NCBI GenBank assembly: GCA_046155605.1
Contig: JBJXFQ010000147.1
Span: forward strand, 1 to 37,198
From: JAEUIZ01 sp046155605
GTDB lineage: Bacteria > Planctomycetota > Phycisphaerae > Phycisphaerales > UBA1924
Direction: 5' to 3'
Length of the DNA stretch: 37,198 nt
Shown here piece after piece: positions 23,435 through 31,710 of the stretch (position 1 is its first letter; every line of letters starts with the position of its first letter). Both the position numbers and the translations under genes were made by a program. A model generated the notes under the pieces. The model saw only the letters and a list, made by a program, of their open reading frames with translations. It had not been told where the DNA came from and ran no database searches.

Positions 23435-24604
23435 TCAGAGGCCCTTGGGCGAGACGATCATCTGATTCGCGCTCGAGCTCTCGTAGCGGTGCGCCACGAG
23501 CGAGATATTCCTGAGGTTGGGCTGCGTCGCGCTCGGGCCATCGACGCGGGCCCAGGCGAGCACGGTCACGCCGTGGCAGACGCGGACGGAGCCGTCGGAC
23601 ATCACGACGTTCATCAGGCCGCGGGTGTCGGTGGCGGAGAAGGACCAGGAGATCAGGTCGGCCTGCTCCCGGCGCGACGCGCTGCGCTCAGGTGCCACCT
23701 TTGTGGTCATCGTGTCGGGGATGCGTTCGAAGCGAACCGGAAAGGAACCATTGCTCGGGCGAATGGTGCTGACGCTCCCGTCGATGCCGTGGAGAATCAT
23801 GCGCATCTCGGTCAGGCCGTCGACCTGAACATCGATCTTGTGCTTGTCGTCGTACGGGGTGTACTTGAACTCGATCTTCGTGAAGTTGATCGAGAGGCCG
23901 TCGCCGGCGACCTCGGTGGTCGTGGTAAAGGTCTTCGGCACGACGTCGAACTCGGTGCGGACGACCGATTCGCTGTTGGTCTGCCCGGCCGGGAGCAGGA
24001 GGCCCATCAGGATGCTCTCATCGCCGGCCTCGGCCACGAACCCGCCAGGAACGGCTTGGACGGCGTCGCCCGCGCCGGGTGCGACGGCAAACGGTCCGTT
24101 GCGGAGCGGGTTCGCGAAGACCCACGCCTCGCCCGACGATGCGGCGCAGGGCGCGCTCGACGATGTGAGCACGCTGGGGTAGTACCAGAAGTCGTCGGGT
24201 ACGGCCTTGATGGAGATCAACGCGGGCGCGACGGTCGCGGGTAGGAAACGTCCGGTCCACGCGTGGTATGGCTGCTGCGGGTCGGCCAAGACGCCCAGGG
24301 GCGGCTGATGAGGCTGGCTGCTCTCGATCCCGAGCACGTCGCCGCCGACCACCGTGCCAGCCGCGATTGAAACCCACGAGGGGCTGGACGCGCTGACGTC
24401 GAAGCGCGTCGCAGCGAAGGCGTACGCCCCGGCAGGATAGCGAGCGAGGACATCGACCTTCGCGGTCTGACCCGGCATCAGCACCTTGGGGTAGGCCTTG
24501 ACGCGCAGGGCGCCGGGCTGGGCCATCGCGGCCGTGGGGAGGATGCAGAGCGCGGCGGCCGCGAGGAGCGACTTTGCATTCAGACGATGGGGAGACAGTT
24601 GCAT
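23435..24604 (-). CDS. Secreted protein of unknown function
   Basis: ATG at 24604 is chosen because AAAGGA lies at good spacing upstream. The 389-residue protein has a signal peptide (LLAAAALCILPTAAMAQ; cleavage after about residue 28) and then an all-beta-looking sequence. The opening segment, LRVKAYPKVLMPGQTAKVDV and on through YAFAATRFDVSAS, resembles cohesin-like or cadherin-like beta-sandwiches that often appear in planctomycete exported proteins. No catalytic motif or C-terminal sorting tail is seen; it ends MIVSPKGL. A cohesin-like fold would be notable because four dockerin-like proteins lie in the same window, but the resemblance is only by eye. It probably works outside the cytoplasm. 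Confidence 0.65.
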   Translation of the reverse strand: MQLSPHRLNAKSLLAAAALCILPTAAMAQPGALRVKAYPKVLMPGQTAKVDVLARYPAGAYAFAATRFDVSASSPSWVSIAAGTVVGGDVLGIESSQPHQPPLGVLADPQQPYHAWTGRFLPATVAPALISIKAVPDDFWYYPSVLTSSSAPCAASSGEAWVFANPLRNGPFAVAPGAGDAVQAVPGGFVAEAGDESILMGLLLPAGQTNSESVVRTEFDVVPKTFTTTTEVAGDGLSINFTKIEFKYTPYDDKHKIDVQVDGLTEMRMILHGIDGSVSTIRPSNGSFPVRFERIPDTMTTKVAPERSASRREQADLISWSFSATDTRGLMNVVMSDGSVRVCHGVTVLAWARVDGPSATQPNLRNISLVAHRYESSSANQMIVSPKGL

Positions 24605-24722
24605 GGGGCATCCTTTGTTCAAGTGGGGGTGTTCGTTCAGGGTGGGCTTCGCCGCCTCGAGCGACGGGGCTCCCCTCGAATCAGGACGCGAGATCCGACG
24701 CCCGATCGCGCCGCGACCAGGG

Positions 24723-26417
24723 CTACCGCGCCGCTCGCCACGCCTCCCGCCGCGCCCGCCGCTCCAGCATTGTCGCCTTGATGACGGTGGTCTTGAGGAT
24801 CGCCGCGATCTCGGCGATAGTCATGGGCTCGACGCCGCCTTGCGTTTGGCTTGCCGACCACCCCAATCGCCATTCGAGCACTTCCCGCAGCCGCGGCTCG
24901 ATCGCCACTGCCCCGGCACGAACCCGGGCGGACGGCTCAAGCCACGCCCTGCCATGCCATGAATGCCAAGGCGCAATACGACGCGTCCAATCAGGGATTG
25001 ATGCGGCGGGGTCGAGCCGCGGGGCCGCGCGACCGGCATCCGCCAGCACGCCGCTCCGCGACAGACGGCGGGCCAACGCCAAGTTGACCGGGGCCGCGAG
25101 TCGGCCCGGGCCGGACGGATCAAACGTCTCGATCGCGCCCGCGATCGCCTCGATGCCATCCAGCACCCATCGGATCACGTCCGCCGTGCGCTGCTGCGCC
25201 ATCGGACGAGCAAGCGAGCCCGCCAGCGTGCGCACCAGCAGCGGCAACTGCGCCCGCACCAACTCCGCCTTGATGTGTGCCGCCGCCCGCAAGTCCGTCT
25301 CAGCGCAATCGAGCGCCGACGCGCTCGGCGCGGCTGCACGCGCCACGGCCCGCGCCCGCGCGACGTGCCCGTTCATCCGTCGCGCCAGGGCACGCTCGAT
25401 CGCGGCCGGCATCGCCGATGTCGCTGCCGTGCTCTCGAGAAACTCGCCGATCGTCGACGCACCGGGCACGCCGAGCACGATGCCAGGTGGCAGCGGCGAC
25501 AGATCGGCGCTCGGGTCCGCGCCGTCACCGCGAGAACCACTGACCCGCAGCACCTCGGCCTCATGGCTCACGCCGCCATCGGAGCGCGGGAGCAGCGCGT
25601 CACGAAGACGATCGGCGCGCGCCTGCGCCGCCATGCGATTGACCGCGGCACGCGAACGCCCGAGCCGCTCCGCCACCTCGGCGGGCTCGATGCCCGCGAA
25701 CCACGCGCGTTCGACAAGGCGTCGCTCACGCCTCGACGGCGGCCCGCGGCGCACAAACAGCGGCGAACGGGATTCGTTCCGAAGCAGCAACTGCCGGATC
25801 GTCTCGGGCGCGCGACCGTGCCGGCGCGCCAGCCGTGCCGCAGCCTGATTCAGCGTGTACCCGACGCTGGCATAGGCGCGCGCACGCCGAAGGATCGTCG
25901 CCTCCAGCGCCTCGCCAAGACGGGAGAAGCCGCCGGCGCGCGCGAGCCGATCGGCCTGGGATCGCTCGAATCGCTCAACCGCAGCGAGCGCGAACGCGAG
26001 CCGCGCCTTGCCGTCGGCCTCGCGGACGCGGCGGGCCACCAGCCCCACCTTGCGATAGCGGTCGATCGACTTGCGCGAGACCCTCCATCGTTCCGCGAGA
26101 TCGGCGGTCGAGAGCCACGCGGGCAGCACATGGTCCGCCGAGGGGAGCCGCGCGACATCGGACAATCGCTCGATGAGCGCGGAGAGTTCGGCCAACAGCG
26201 CCCGCCCGACGAACAGCGCCGGCGAATCGATCTGCGCCCGATACCCCGTGAGGCGATGAACCAGCCAGTCCTCCGGATAGTTCAGGCTCGGGTCGAGTTC
26301 GGCCGCCAGCGACTCGGCCCGCTCGACCTGGCGGCGCAGCGCGGCGGGCGGCGCGAACCGCAGTTGCCGCGCGAGGTCTTCGAGCGCCGCGATGCGAAGT
26401 CGGGGAAGGGGAGGCAT
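24723..26417 (-). CDS. Protein with four helix-turn-helix-like segments, possible sigma-like factor
   Basis: ATG 26417 gives 564 residues; GTG 26459 is an alternative. Four segments look like helix-turn-helix units: WLSTADLAERWRVSRKSIDR (about 100-131, MerR- or sigma-like), GYTLNQAAARLARRHGRAPE (186-214), GIEPAEVAERLGRSRAAVNR (236-271), and the C-terminal MTIAEIAAILKTTVIKATML (532-564), which resembles sigma region 4. The N-terminal part (YPEDWLVHRLTGYR, about 46-60) and the RHGRxxETIR segment recall a planctomycete group often annotated as sigma-70-like; that is memory of the family, not a search. It is rich in Arg and Ala and has no membrane segment. It is very likely DNA-binding, but its role in initiation is unproven. 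No anti-sigma gene is adjacent. Confidence 0.6.
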   Translation of the reverse strand: MPPLPRLRIAALEDLARQLRFAPPAALRRQVERAESLAAELDPSLNYPEDWLVHRLTGYRAQIDSPALFVGRALLAELSALIERLSDVARLPSADHVLPAWLSTADLAERWRVSRKSIDRYRKVGLVARRVREADGKARLAFALAAVERFERSQADRLARAGGFSRLGEALEATILRRARAYASVGYTLNQAAARLARRHGRAPETIRQLLLRNESRSPLFVRRGPPSRRERRLVERAWFAGIEPAEVAERLGRSRAAVNRMAAQARADRLRDALLPRSDGGVSHEAEVLRVSGSRGDGADPSADLSPLPPGIVLGVPGASTIGEFLESTAATSAMPAAIERALARRMNGHVARARAVARAAAPSASALDCAETDLRAAAHIKAELVRAQLPLLVRTLAGSLARPMAQQRTADVIRWVLDGIEAIAGAIETFDPSGPGRLAAPVNLALARRLSRSGVLADAGRAAPRLDPAASIPDWTRRIAPWHSWHGRAWLEPSARVRAGAVAIEPRLREVLEWRLGWSASQTQGGVEPMTIAEIAAILKTTVIKATMLERRARREAWRAAR

Positions 26418-26499
26418 GGCAAGTTCGAAAAAGGAAGTCTCAACGCTCAGGGAACGCACGGCAAAGACACGGCGAGGCGAATCGCGCGGGACCGCGCGG

Positions 26500-26505
26500 A
26501 TGCTA
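26500..26505 (-). promoter_or_regulatory. -10-like box before the multi-HTH gene
   Basis: TAGCAT (26505-26500, minus strand) in the gap after mqnA, the same hexamer as at 27400 and 11868. It would give a leader of 30-75 bases, depending on which start is used. No convincing -35. Confidence 0.25.
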
Positions 26506-26522
26506 CGAGATTCGTCACGCGC

Positions 26523-27389
26523 TTACATCGAACTCATCGCGGCACAAGGCGATTCGCCAAGCGCCCGAACTGACGACGCCACCGCTGCGGCCCGTGCCCG
26601 CTCCACCACCCCAAGCCTCGCCGCCCGCTGCAGAAACTCGCCGATCGCCTCCGCCTCGCGCCGGCCCAGTTCATACCGCAGCAACGCGCCGAGGTACCGT
26701 CGTGCCAACTCGATCGGCCAGCGGTGCTCCGGTGCCCGCCGGTCGATGATCCAGTCGATCCGCGCCAGATTCCGCCGACGCTGACGATCCAGCAGCGCCA
26801 CGGCATCGGCAATCGCCGGATCGCCGACTCGGTCCGATCGGCACATCCACGCCGCATACACAAACGGCAGGCCTGTCAGTTCCTTCCACGCCTCGCCCAG
26901 GTCGAGTTGGTGCGGGTACCGGTCGGCGGGCGGCGATTCGGTGACGACCTTATCCCCGATCAGCAGCAGCGCGTCGGGCCATTCCGCCGTCGGGCCGCCC
27001 GAGACCGGGACCCGCTCGCGGGCGTCGAACGGGATGATCCCCGGCACGATGCCATACCGCTCCGCCAGTACGATCCGGCAGAGTGCCACCGACGTGTGGC
27101 TGTCGGCATCGGCGTGTACGTCGGCGATGCGCTCGAAGGGCGCCCCGGAGAACAGTCGTACCGTCAGCGTCGCGCCGTCGCAGCCGATGATCCCGCCACG
27201 CAGGATCGTGAGGTCGTGGCTGGCCGCATCGATCACCGAGGCCAGCCCCACGTCGGCCTCTCCGGCCAGCACGGCATCCGCGATCCGTGAGGGGATCATC
27301 GGCAGCAGTTGCACGCCCCGGGCCTTTTCCAGGCCCTCGACCAGCGGGATGGTGTTCAGATAGCGAACGCACGCGACTCGCAGTGGCAT
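26523..27389 (-). CDS. mqnA: Chorismate dehydratase-like protein of the futalosine pathway
   Basis: The 288-residue protein fits the MqnA family: VACVRYLNTIPLVEGLEK at the start, PSRIADAVLAGEADVGLASV, the ALLLIGDKV strand, DLGEAWKELTGLPFVYAAWM, and a C-terminal helical part. The fold is that of periplasmic-binding proteins used as an enzyme. MqnA removes water from chorismate to give 3-enolpyruvylbenzoate, the first step of the futalosine route to menaquinone. The related MqnD shares the fold, but the LNTIPLV and DLGEAW segments fit MqnA better. No other mqn gene is in the window. The start is supported by TAGCAT 5 bases upstream, and the gene is divergent from the FKBP gene. Confidence 0.88.
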   Translation of the reverse strand: MPLRVACVRYLNTIPLVEGLEKARGVQLLPMIPSRIADAVLAGEADVGLASVIDAASHDLTILRGGIIGCDGATLTVRLFSGAPFERIADVHADADSHTSVALCRIVLAERYGIVPGIIPFDARERVPVSGGPTAEWPDALLLIGDKVVTESPPADRYPHQLDLGEAWKELTGLPFVYAAWMCRSDRVGDPAIADAVALLDRQRRRNLARIDWIIDRRAPEHRWPIELARRYLGALLRYELGRREAEAIGEFLQRAARLGVVERARAAAVASSVRALGESPCAAMSSM

Positions 27390-27394
27390 GAGAG

Positions 27395-27400
27395 ATGCTA
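27395..27400 (-). promoter_or_regulatory. -10 box for mqnA
   Basis: TAGCAT (27400-27395, minus strand) followed by 5 bases and the ATG at 27389; predicted leaderless. Confidence 0.4.
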
Positions 27401-27484
27401 TTCGCGGCGAGCAGACCTACCGTTGCCGCTCGCCCGAATGCAAACCGCCCGGAGGGGCGTTGTGACCAGAGAGAAAGGAACCGA

Positions 27485-28309
27485 ATGCGTCTCATTGCCG
27501 CCCTGCTGGTGACCGCCCTGAGCCTCCCGGCCCTCGCTCAGGATGATCCCGCCAAGCCCGCTGGGCAGCCCCCGGCCGGCGATGCGCCGCCCGCGGCGAT
27601 CCAACCTCCCCAGCCGCCCGCGCCCACGCCCATTCCCGTCCCCGATGGACCGGTCGTCAAGAAGCAGGAACTCGACGGCGGTCTCATCCTCGAAGACCTC
27701 ACGCTCGGCGAGGGCTATGAAGTCAAGCCCGGCGATGCCGTCGTCGCCCTCTATCACGGAATGCTCAAGGAAGGCGGCAAGGTCTTCGATTCGGCGTTCA
27801 ATCGCGGTGCCCCGATCTCGTTCCCCCTTTCCGGCGTCATCGAGGGCTGGCAGAAGGGCGTTCCCGGCATGAAGGTCGGCGGCGTCCGCCGGCTCACGAT
27901 CCCGTCAAAGTTGGGCTATGGCGAGCGCGGCGCGGGCCAGGACATCCCGCCCAACGCCGATCTCGTGTTCGTCGTCAAGATCGTCGATGCCATCCAGACC
28001 GAGGACATCACCGTCGGCGAGGGTGAGGAGATCTTCGGCCAGTTCGTCGCCGTCACCACCCACGTCATCAAGGACAAGGACGGCAAGGAACTCGCCAAGG
28101 CCGACAAGCCCTACATCTGGATTCCCGGCGAGTTCATGCCCATCCAGTACGGCCTGGCGGGCATGAAGGCCGGCGGCAAGCGCCGGATCCTCGTCCCCAA
28201 GGAACTCAACGAGAACCCGGTGCAGTCGATGCCCAACCTCCCGCAGAACGTCCCGCTCGTGATCGAGGTCGAGTTGTCGGTGCTCCGCAATCTCCAGCCC
28301 CGGCGATAG
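27485..28309 (+). CDS. Exported FKBP-type peptidyl-prolyl isomerase with two domains
   Basis: ATG at 27485 follows an AAAGGA site and opens a signal peptide (MRLIAALLVTALSLPALAQ). A Pro/Ala-rich linker (about 20-55) leads to an FKBP domain (about 60-155): VVALYHGMLKEGGKVFDSAF, PISFPLSGVIEGWQKGVPGM and LTIPSKLGYGERGAG, with DIPPNADLVFVVKIVD at the end. A second, divergent FKBP-like part follows (about 155-270; YGLAGMKAGGKRRILVPKEL). The first domain keeps the residues of an active isomerase; the second lacks several. It should assist folding in the periplasm. The peroxiredoxin gene follows 15 bases later, so the two form an operon. Confidence 0.92.
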   Translation: MRLIAALLVTALSLPALAQDDPAKPAGQPPAGDAPPAAIQPPQPPAPTPIPVPDGPVVKKQELDGGLILEDLTLGEGYEVKPGDAVVALYHGMLKEGGKVFDSAFNRGAPISFPLSGVIEGWQKGVPGMKVGGVRRLTIPSKLGYGERGAGQDIPPNADLVFVVKIVDAIQTEDITVGEGEEIFGQFVAVTTHVIKDKDGKELAKADKPYIWIPGEFMPIQYGLAGMKAGGKRRILVPKELNENPVQSMPNLPQNVPLVIEVELSVLRNLQPRR

Positions 28310-28324
28310 AAAGGAAAGGCGAAC

Positions 28325-28960
28325 ATGGCGGTTCAACTGGGTGACATCGCGCCAGATTTCAAGCAGGAATCAACCGACGGCCCGATCCAGTTCCACACCT
28401 GGCTGGGCAACTCGTGGGGCGTCCTCTTCTCGCATCCCAAGAACTTCACCCCGGTCTGCACCACCGAACTCGGGTATCTCGCGAAACTCAAGCCCGAGTT
28501 TGACAAGCGAAGCGTCAAGGTGCTCGGACTCTCCGTTGACGCCGTGAAGGACCACCACGCCTGGGCAAAGGACATCCAGGAGACGCAGGGCGCGGCCCTG
28601 AACTATCCGCTTCTCGCCGACGCCGACCGATCCGTCTCAAACCTCTATGGAATGATCCATCCCAATGCGTCGGACACCTTCACGGTTCGCTCGGTCTTTA
28701 TCATCGGGCCGGATAAGAAGATCAAGGCCACGATCACCTACCCGCCGAGCACGGGACGGAACTTCGACGAGGTGCTCCGCGTGATCGACTCGCTGCAACT
28801 GACGGCCACCCACAAGGTCGCCACGCCCGTCAACTGGAAACAGGGCGAGGACTGCATCATCCTGCCCTCGATCCCGAGCGACGAGGCCAGGAAACTCTTT
28901 CCCAAGGGATTCAAGGAGTTGAAGCCCTACCTGCGCGTGACGCCCCAGCCGAACAAGTAG
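28325..28960 (+). CDS. 1-Cys peroxiredoxin (Prx6 type)
   Basis: The 211-residue protein has FTPVCTTE with the peroxidatic Cys45, preceded by SHPKNFTP, and the Prx6-type long C-terminal extension (DEVLRVIDSLQLTATHKVAT, VNWKQGEDCIILPSI). The remaining cysteine (within GEDCIIL) is not placed as a classical resolving residue. It reduces hydrogen peroxide and organic peroxides in the cytoplasm with an outside thiol. Start ATG 28325 has AAAGGA-like sites just upstream. It is the second gene of the FKBP operon; the pairing may serve oxidative or folding stress, which is inference. It ends 35 bases before the convergent clpS stop. Confidence 0.95.
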   Translation: MAVQLGDIAPDFKQESTDGPIQFHTWLGNSWGVLFSHPKNFTPVCTTELGYLAKLKPEFDKRSVKVLGLSVDAVKDHHAWAKDIQETQGAALNYPLLADADRSVSNLYGMIHPNASDTFTVRSVFIIGPDKKIKATITYPPSTGRNFDEVLRVIDSLQLTATHKVATPVNWKQGEDCIILPSIPSDEARKLFPKGFKELKPYLRVTPQPNK

Positions 28961-28995
28961 GCCATTCTCGCCGTTCCGCGGCACCGCTCCGTCCG

Positions 28996-29373
28996 TCAGA
29001 TCGTTGCCGGCTCGATGCTGACGGTCAGGCCCTTCGAGCGGAACTGCTCGGCAAAGAGTTCCGCTCGCTCCTTGTGCGTGGTCAGCACCAAGGCCAGCCC
29101 AGAGGTATGGGCCTCAATCATCACCGTTGACGCCCGCTGCCGATCGAGCGGCGTCAGGTCGCAGATCGTCTCCACGACATATTCCATCGCGATCGTGTCG
29201 TCGTTGTGCAAAATCAGCGCAAACGGCGGCAACCGATCGACCCGCGCGGGCCGATCGACGGATGTCGACTCCGGAACCACAGCGGGTGCGGGCGGCGGAA
29301 CAGGCACATTCGGCGCGTCCCTGGTTGTGTCGGTGTCTGCCGCTGCACTTTGCGGGCTGGGCAACTGATCCAA
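28996..29373 (-). CDS. clpS: ATP-dependent Clp protease adaptor ClpS
   Basis: The frame is open far upstream but only the last part is real. A TTG at 29373 with GGGGAG 8 bases upstream is the best start (125 residues); a GTG at 29412 is possible. The N-terminal 45 residues are Pro/Ala-rich and unusual. The ClpS domain follows: PFALILHNDDTIAMEYVVET, the helix LDRQRASTVMIEAHTSGLAL and a final strand. The NDD motif and the M in IAMEYVV belong to the pocket that binds destabilising N-terminal residues. It delivers N-degron substrates to ClpA/ClpC with ClpP. No clp protease gene is near. Confidence 0.88.
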   Translation of the reverse strand: MDQLPSPQSAAADTDTTRDAPNVPVPPPAPAVVPESTSVDRPARVDRLPPFALILHNDDTIAMEYVVETICDLTPLDRQRASTVMIEAHTSGLALVLTTHKERAELFAEQFRSKGLTVSIEPATI

Positions 29374-29496
29374 GGTCTGGGCTCCCCGCGCATTCGGGCC
29401 TGCACGCCGCACACATGGCGTCGATGCGGTATCTTTGGTGAGTCGAGAGCCTGGGGCGAGCCCGATGCGCAAAGATTCGCCAAAATTGAGACGACG

Positions 29497-29925
29497 ATGG
29501 CGATACGGCGGCTGATTCTGATCGTGACCGGAGCCCACCTGGACGCCGAGCGCTCCGACCGCGCCATCGCCTACGGCCTGCGCGAACGGATCGCCGGATG
29601 GTTCCGCGAGCGCGGCGAACTCGACGCGGAAACCGTCGTCTGTTCCGACGTCTGGTACCTCAATCACGACGAACTGCGAAGCCTCCCCACCGTCAGCGTC
29701 GGCGGTCCGACCGTCAATGCCCTGGCCGCCTATCTCGCCGACAAACTCCCCAGCGCCCTTGCGGTCGACGGCGTCATGCTCGTCCAGGCCGACCCTGAGT
29801 TCGAAGAGCCCGTCGCCAGTTGCTGGGGCGCCACGCCCGCGGGGACCGCTGCCGCGGTCGAGGCCTTTGGCGAGCGGTACCTGGACGCGTTCATGGCGGC
29901 GGCGCGACGGACATGGGGCGGATAG
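29497..29925 (+). CDS. Conserved-looking protein of unknown function (142 aa)
   Basis: The start at ATG 29497 (MAIRRLILIVTGAHLDAERS) begins a first beta strand; the frame upstream is non-coding and overlaps clpS on the other strand. The 142-residue protein alternates strands and helices (AETVVCSDVWYLNHDELRSL, TVSVGGPTVNALAAYLADKL, GVMLVQADPEFEEPVASCWG, GTAAAVEAFGERYLDAFM), like a compact alpha/beta fold. I recall similar proteins in other planctomycetes, but no function. No signal peptide. The glucan phosphorylase starts 57 bases further in the same direction; co-transcription is possible but unproved. Confidence 0.7.
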   Translation: MAIRRLILIVTGAHLDAERSDRAIAYGLRERIAGWFRERGELDAETVVCSDVWYLNHDELRSLPTVSVGGPTVNALAAYLADKLPSALAVDGVMLVQADPEFEEPVASCWGATPAGTAAAVEAFGERYLDAFMAAARRTWGG

Positions 29926-29982
29926 CCTTCGCCTCGTGAGGCACCCGCACACCACGGGAACCTCGGAGGGTGTGCTGAAGCC

Positions 29983-31698
29983 ATGGGTTCCGGGCCTGAA
30001 ATCGCTTACTTCACCATGGAAGCCGCCCTCGATCAGGCGATGCCAACCTACAGCGGCGGGCTTGGCGTGCTCGCCGGCGACACGCTGCAATCGGCCGCGG
30101 ACCTGGATGTACCCCTCGTCGCCGTCACGCTCGTCCACCGCCGCGGCTATTTCACCCAGCACCTCGACTCGCTGGGCACGCAGACCGAAGAGCCAACAGA
30201 GTGGCGTCCGTCCTCGTTGCTCGAAGAAGTACACGAGACGGCCGAACTCACGCTCCACGGCCGACGCGTCGTGGTCGGTGCCTGGCGGCATGTCATCCAC
30301 GGTGCCGCCGATCATGCCGTCAACGTGCTCCTGCTCGACACCGACAGGGCCGAGAATGACCCCGAAGATCGCCGAATCACCGACTCGCTCTATGGCGGGG
30401 ACGAGCGCGATCGCCTGCGGCAGGAGGCCGTGCTCGGCATCGGCGGCGTGCGGCTCCTCCGCGCCATGGGGCTGCGGTCGATTCGCTGCTTTCACATGAA
30501 CGAGGGCCACGCCGCGTTTCTCACCCTCGAGGTCGTGCGCGAAGCGGCCTCGCGCCGCGGGCTCCCGCCCACCGACCTTCGCGTCCTGCGCGAGGCCCGA
30601 TCCATGTGCGTCTTCACGACCCACACCCCCGTCCCCGCCGGGCATGATCGCTTCGAGATCGAGCGCGTGCGCGACGCGCTCGAGCCCGGCCTCATCGAGC
30701 CCTTCGATCGCTTCCCGCGCGCCTCCGCCGTCCTCCAACAGGGTCGGCTCAACATGACCCTCCTCGCCCTCAACCTCAGCCGATACGTCAACGGCGTCGC
30801 TAAACGCCACGGCGAGGTCTCGCGCGCCATGTTCGCGCCCGCGAAGATCGATTCGATCACCAACGGCGTCCATCCCGCGCGGTGGACCAGCCCCGCCATC
30901 GCCCGAGTCTTCGACCGCCACATACCGGATTGGCGACAGGAGCCCCACTCGCTCCGGCACGCGCTCGCCATCCCCGGCTCGGAGTTCTGGGAGGCCCACC
31001 AGGCCGCCAAACGTCGCCTCATCGACGCCGTCGCCCAACTCGCGGGATTCCTGTTCGATCCCGACGTGCTCACGCTCGGCTTCGCCCGCCGCGCCACCGC
31101 CTATAAGCGTCATCACCTGCTCCTGAGCGATCCCGCGCGCCTCACCGCCATCCACTCCAACATCGGGCGCATCCAGATCGTCTACGCCGGCAAGGCCCAC
31201 CCGCGCGACGGTGCCGGCAAGGACATGATCCGGAGCGTCATCGCCTCTGCCGAATCGATGCGCGACACCGTGCGCATCGCCTACCTGCCGAACTACGACC
31301 TTGCGCTCGGCGCGGTGCTCACGGCCGGCTCGGATATCTGGGTCAACACCCCGCAGCCGCCGATGGAGGCCTCAGGGACGAGCGGGATGAAGGCGGCGCT
31401 CAACGGCGTCCCCTCGCTCTCGAGCCTCGATGGGTGGTGGCTCGAAGGCTGCGTCGAAGGCGTGACGGGCTGGGCCGTCGGCCAGGATCGTCCCAGCGGG
31501 CCGGAGCATGACGCACGCGACGCGGCATCCCTCTATGACACACTCGAGCGCGACGTGGTGCCCACCTATTACTCCAATCGCGATCGATTCATCGACATCA
31601 TGAAGCACGCCGTCGCCCTCAACGGCTCGTACTTCAACACGCACCGGATGGTGCGGGACTACATGGCCAAGGCGTATTTCGGCCCTCGTGATTCGTGA
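29983..31698 (+). CDS. Alpha-glucan phosphorylase (short GT35 type)
   Basis: The 571-residue protein is of the short phosphorylase group (about 550-700 residues, versus about 800 for classical GlgP). Marks are IAYFTMEAALDQAMPTYSGG at the start, HMNEGHAAFLTLEVVREAAS, FTTHTPVPAGHDRFE, ITNGVHPARWTSP, and EASGTSGMKAALNGVPSLSS with Lys470 as the pyridoxal-phosphate lysine. It releases glucose-1-phosphate from alpha-1,4-glucan using phosphate in the cytoplasm. The start is ATG 29983; GGAGG upstream is too far away to be its ribosome site. It ends 12 bases from the stop of the convergent SNF2 gene. Confidence 0.93.
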   Translation: MGSGPEIAYFTMEAALDQAMPTYSGGLGVLAGDTLQSAADLDVPLVAVTLVHRRGYFTQHLDSLGTQTEEPTEWRPSSLLEEVHETAELTLHGRRVVVGAWRHVIHGAADHAVNVLLLDTDRAENDPEDRRITDSLYGGDERDRLRQEAVLGIGGVRLLRAMGLRSIRCFHMNEGHAAFLTLEVVREAASRRGLPPTDLRVLREARSMCVFTTHTPVPAGHDRFEIERVRDALEPGLIEPFDRFPRASAVLQQGRLNMTLLALNLSRYVNGVAKRHGEVSRAMFAPAKIDSITNGVHPARWTSPAIARVFDRHIPDWRQEPHSLRHALAIPGSEFWEAHQAAKRRLIDAVAQLAGFLFDPDVLTLGFARRATAYKRHHLLLSDPARLTAIHSNIGRIQIVYAGKAHPRDGAGKDMIRSVIASAESMRDTVRIAYLPNYDLALGAVLTAGSDIWVNTPQPPMEASGTSGMKAALNGVPSLSSLDGWWLEGCVEGVTGWAVGQDRPSGPEHDARDAASLYDTLERDVVPTYYSNRDRFIDIMKHAVALNGSYFNTHRMVRDYMAKAYFGPRDS

Positions 31699-31710
31699 TT
31701 CCTACCGATT

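Noticed and set aside
24574..25848. A 424-codon plus-strand frame
   Set aside because: It is opposite the multi-HTH gene and is Arg/Ser/Ala-rich without motifs; the minus-strand protein has real HTH-like segments.
28996..31200. A 734-codon minus-strand frame as one gene
   Set aside because: Only its last 125 codons encode a recognisable protein (ClpS). The remainder is antisense to the phosphorylase and the 142-residue protein.
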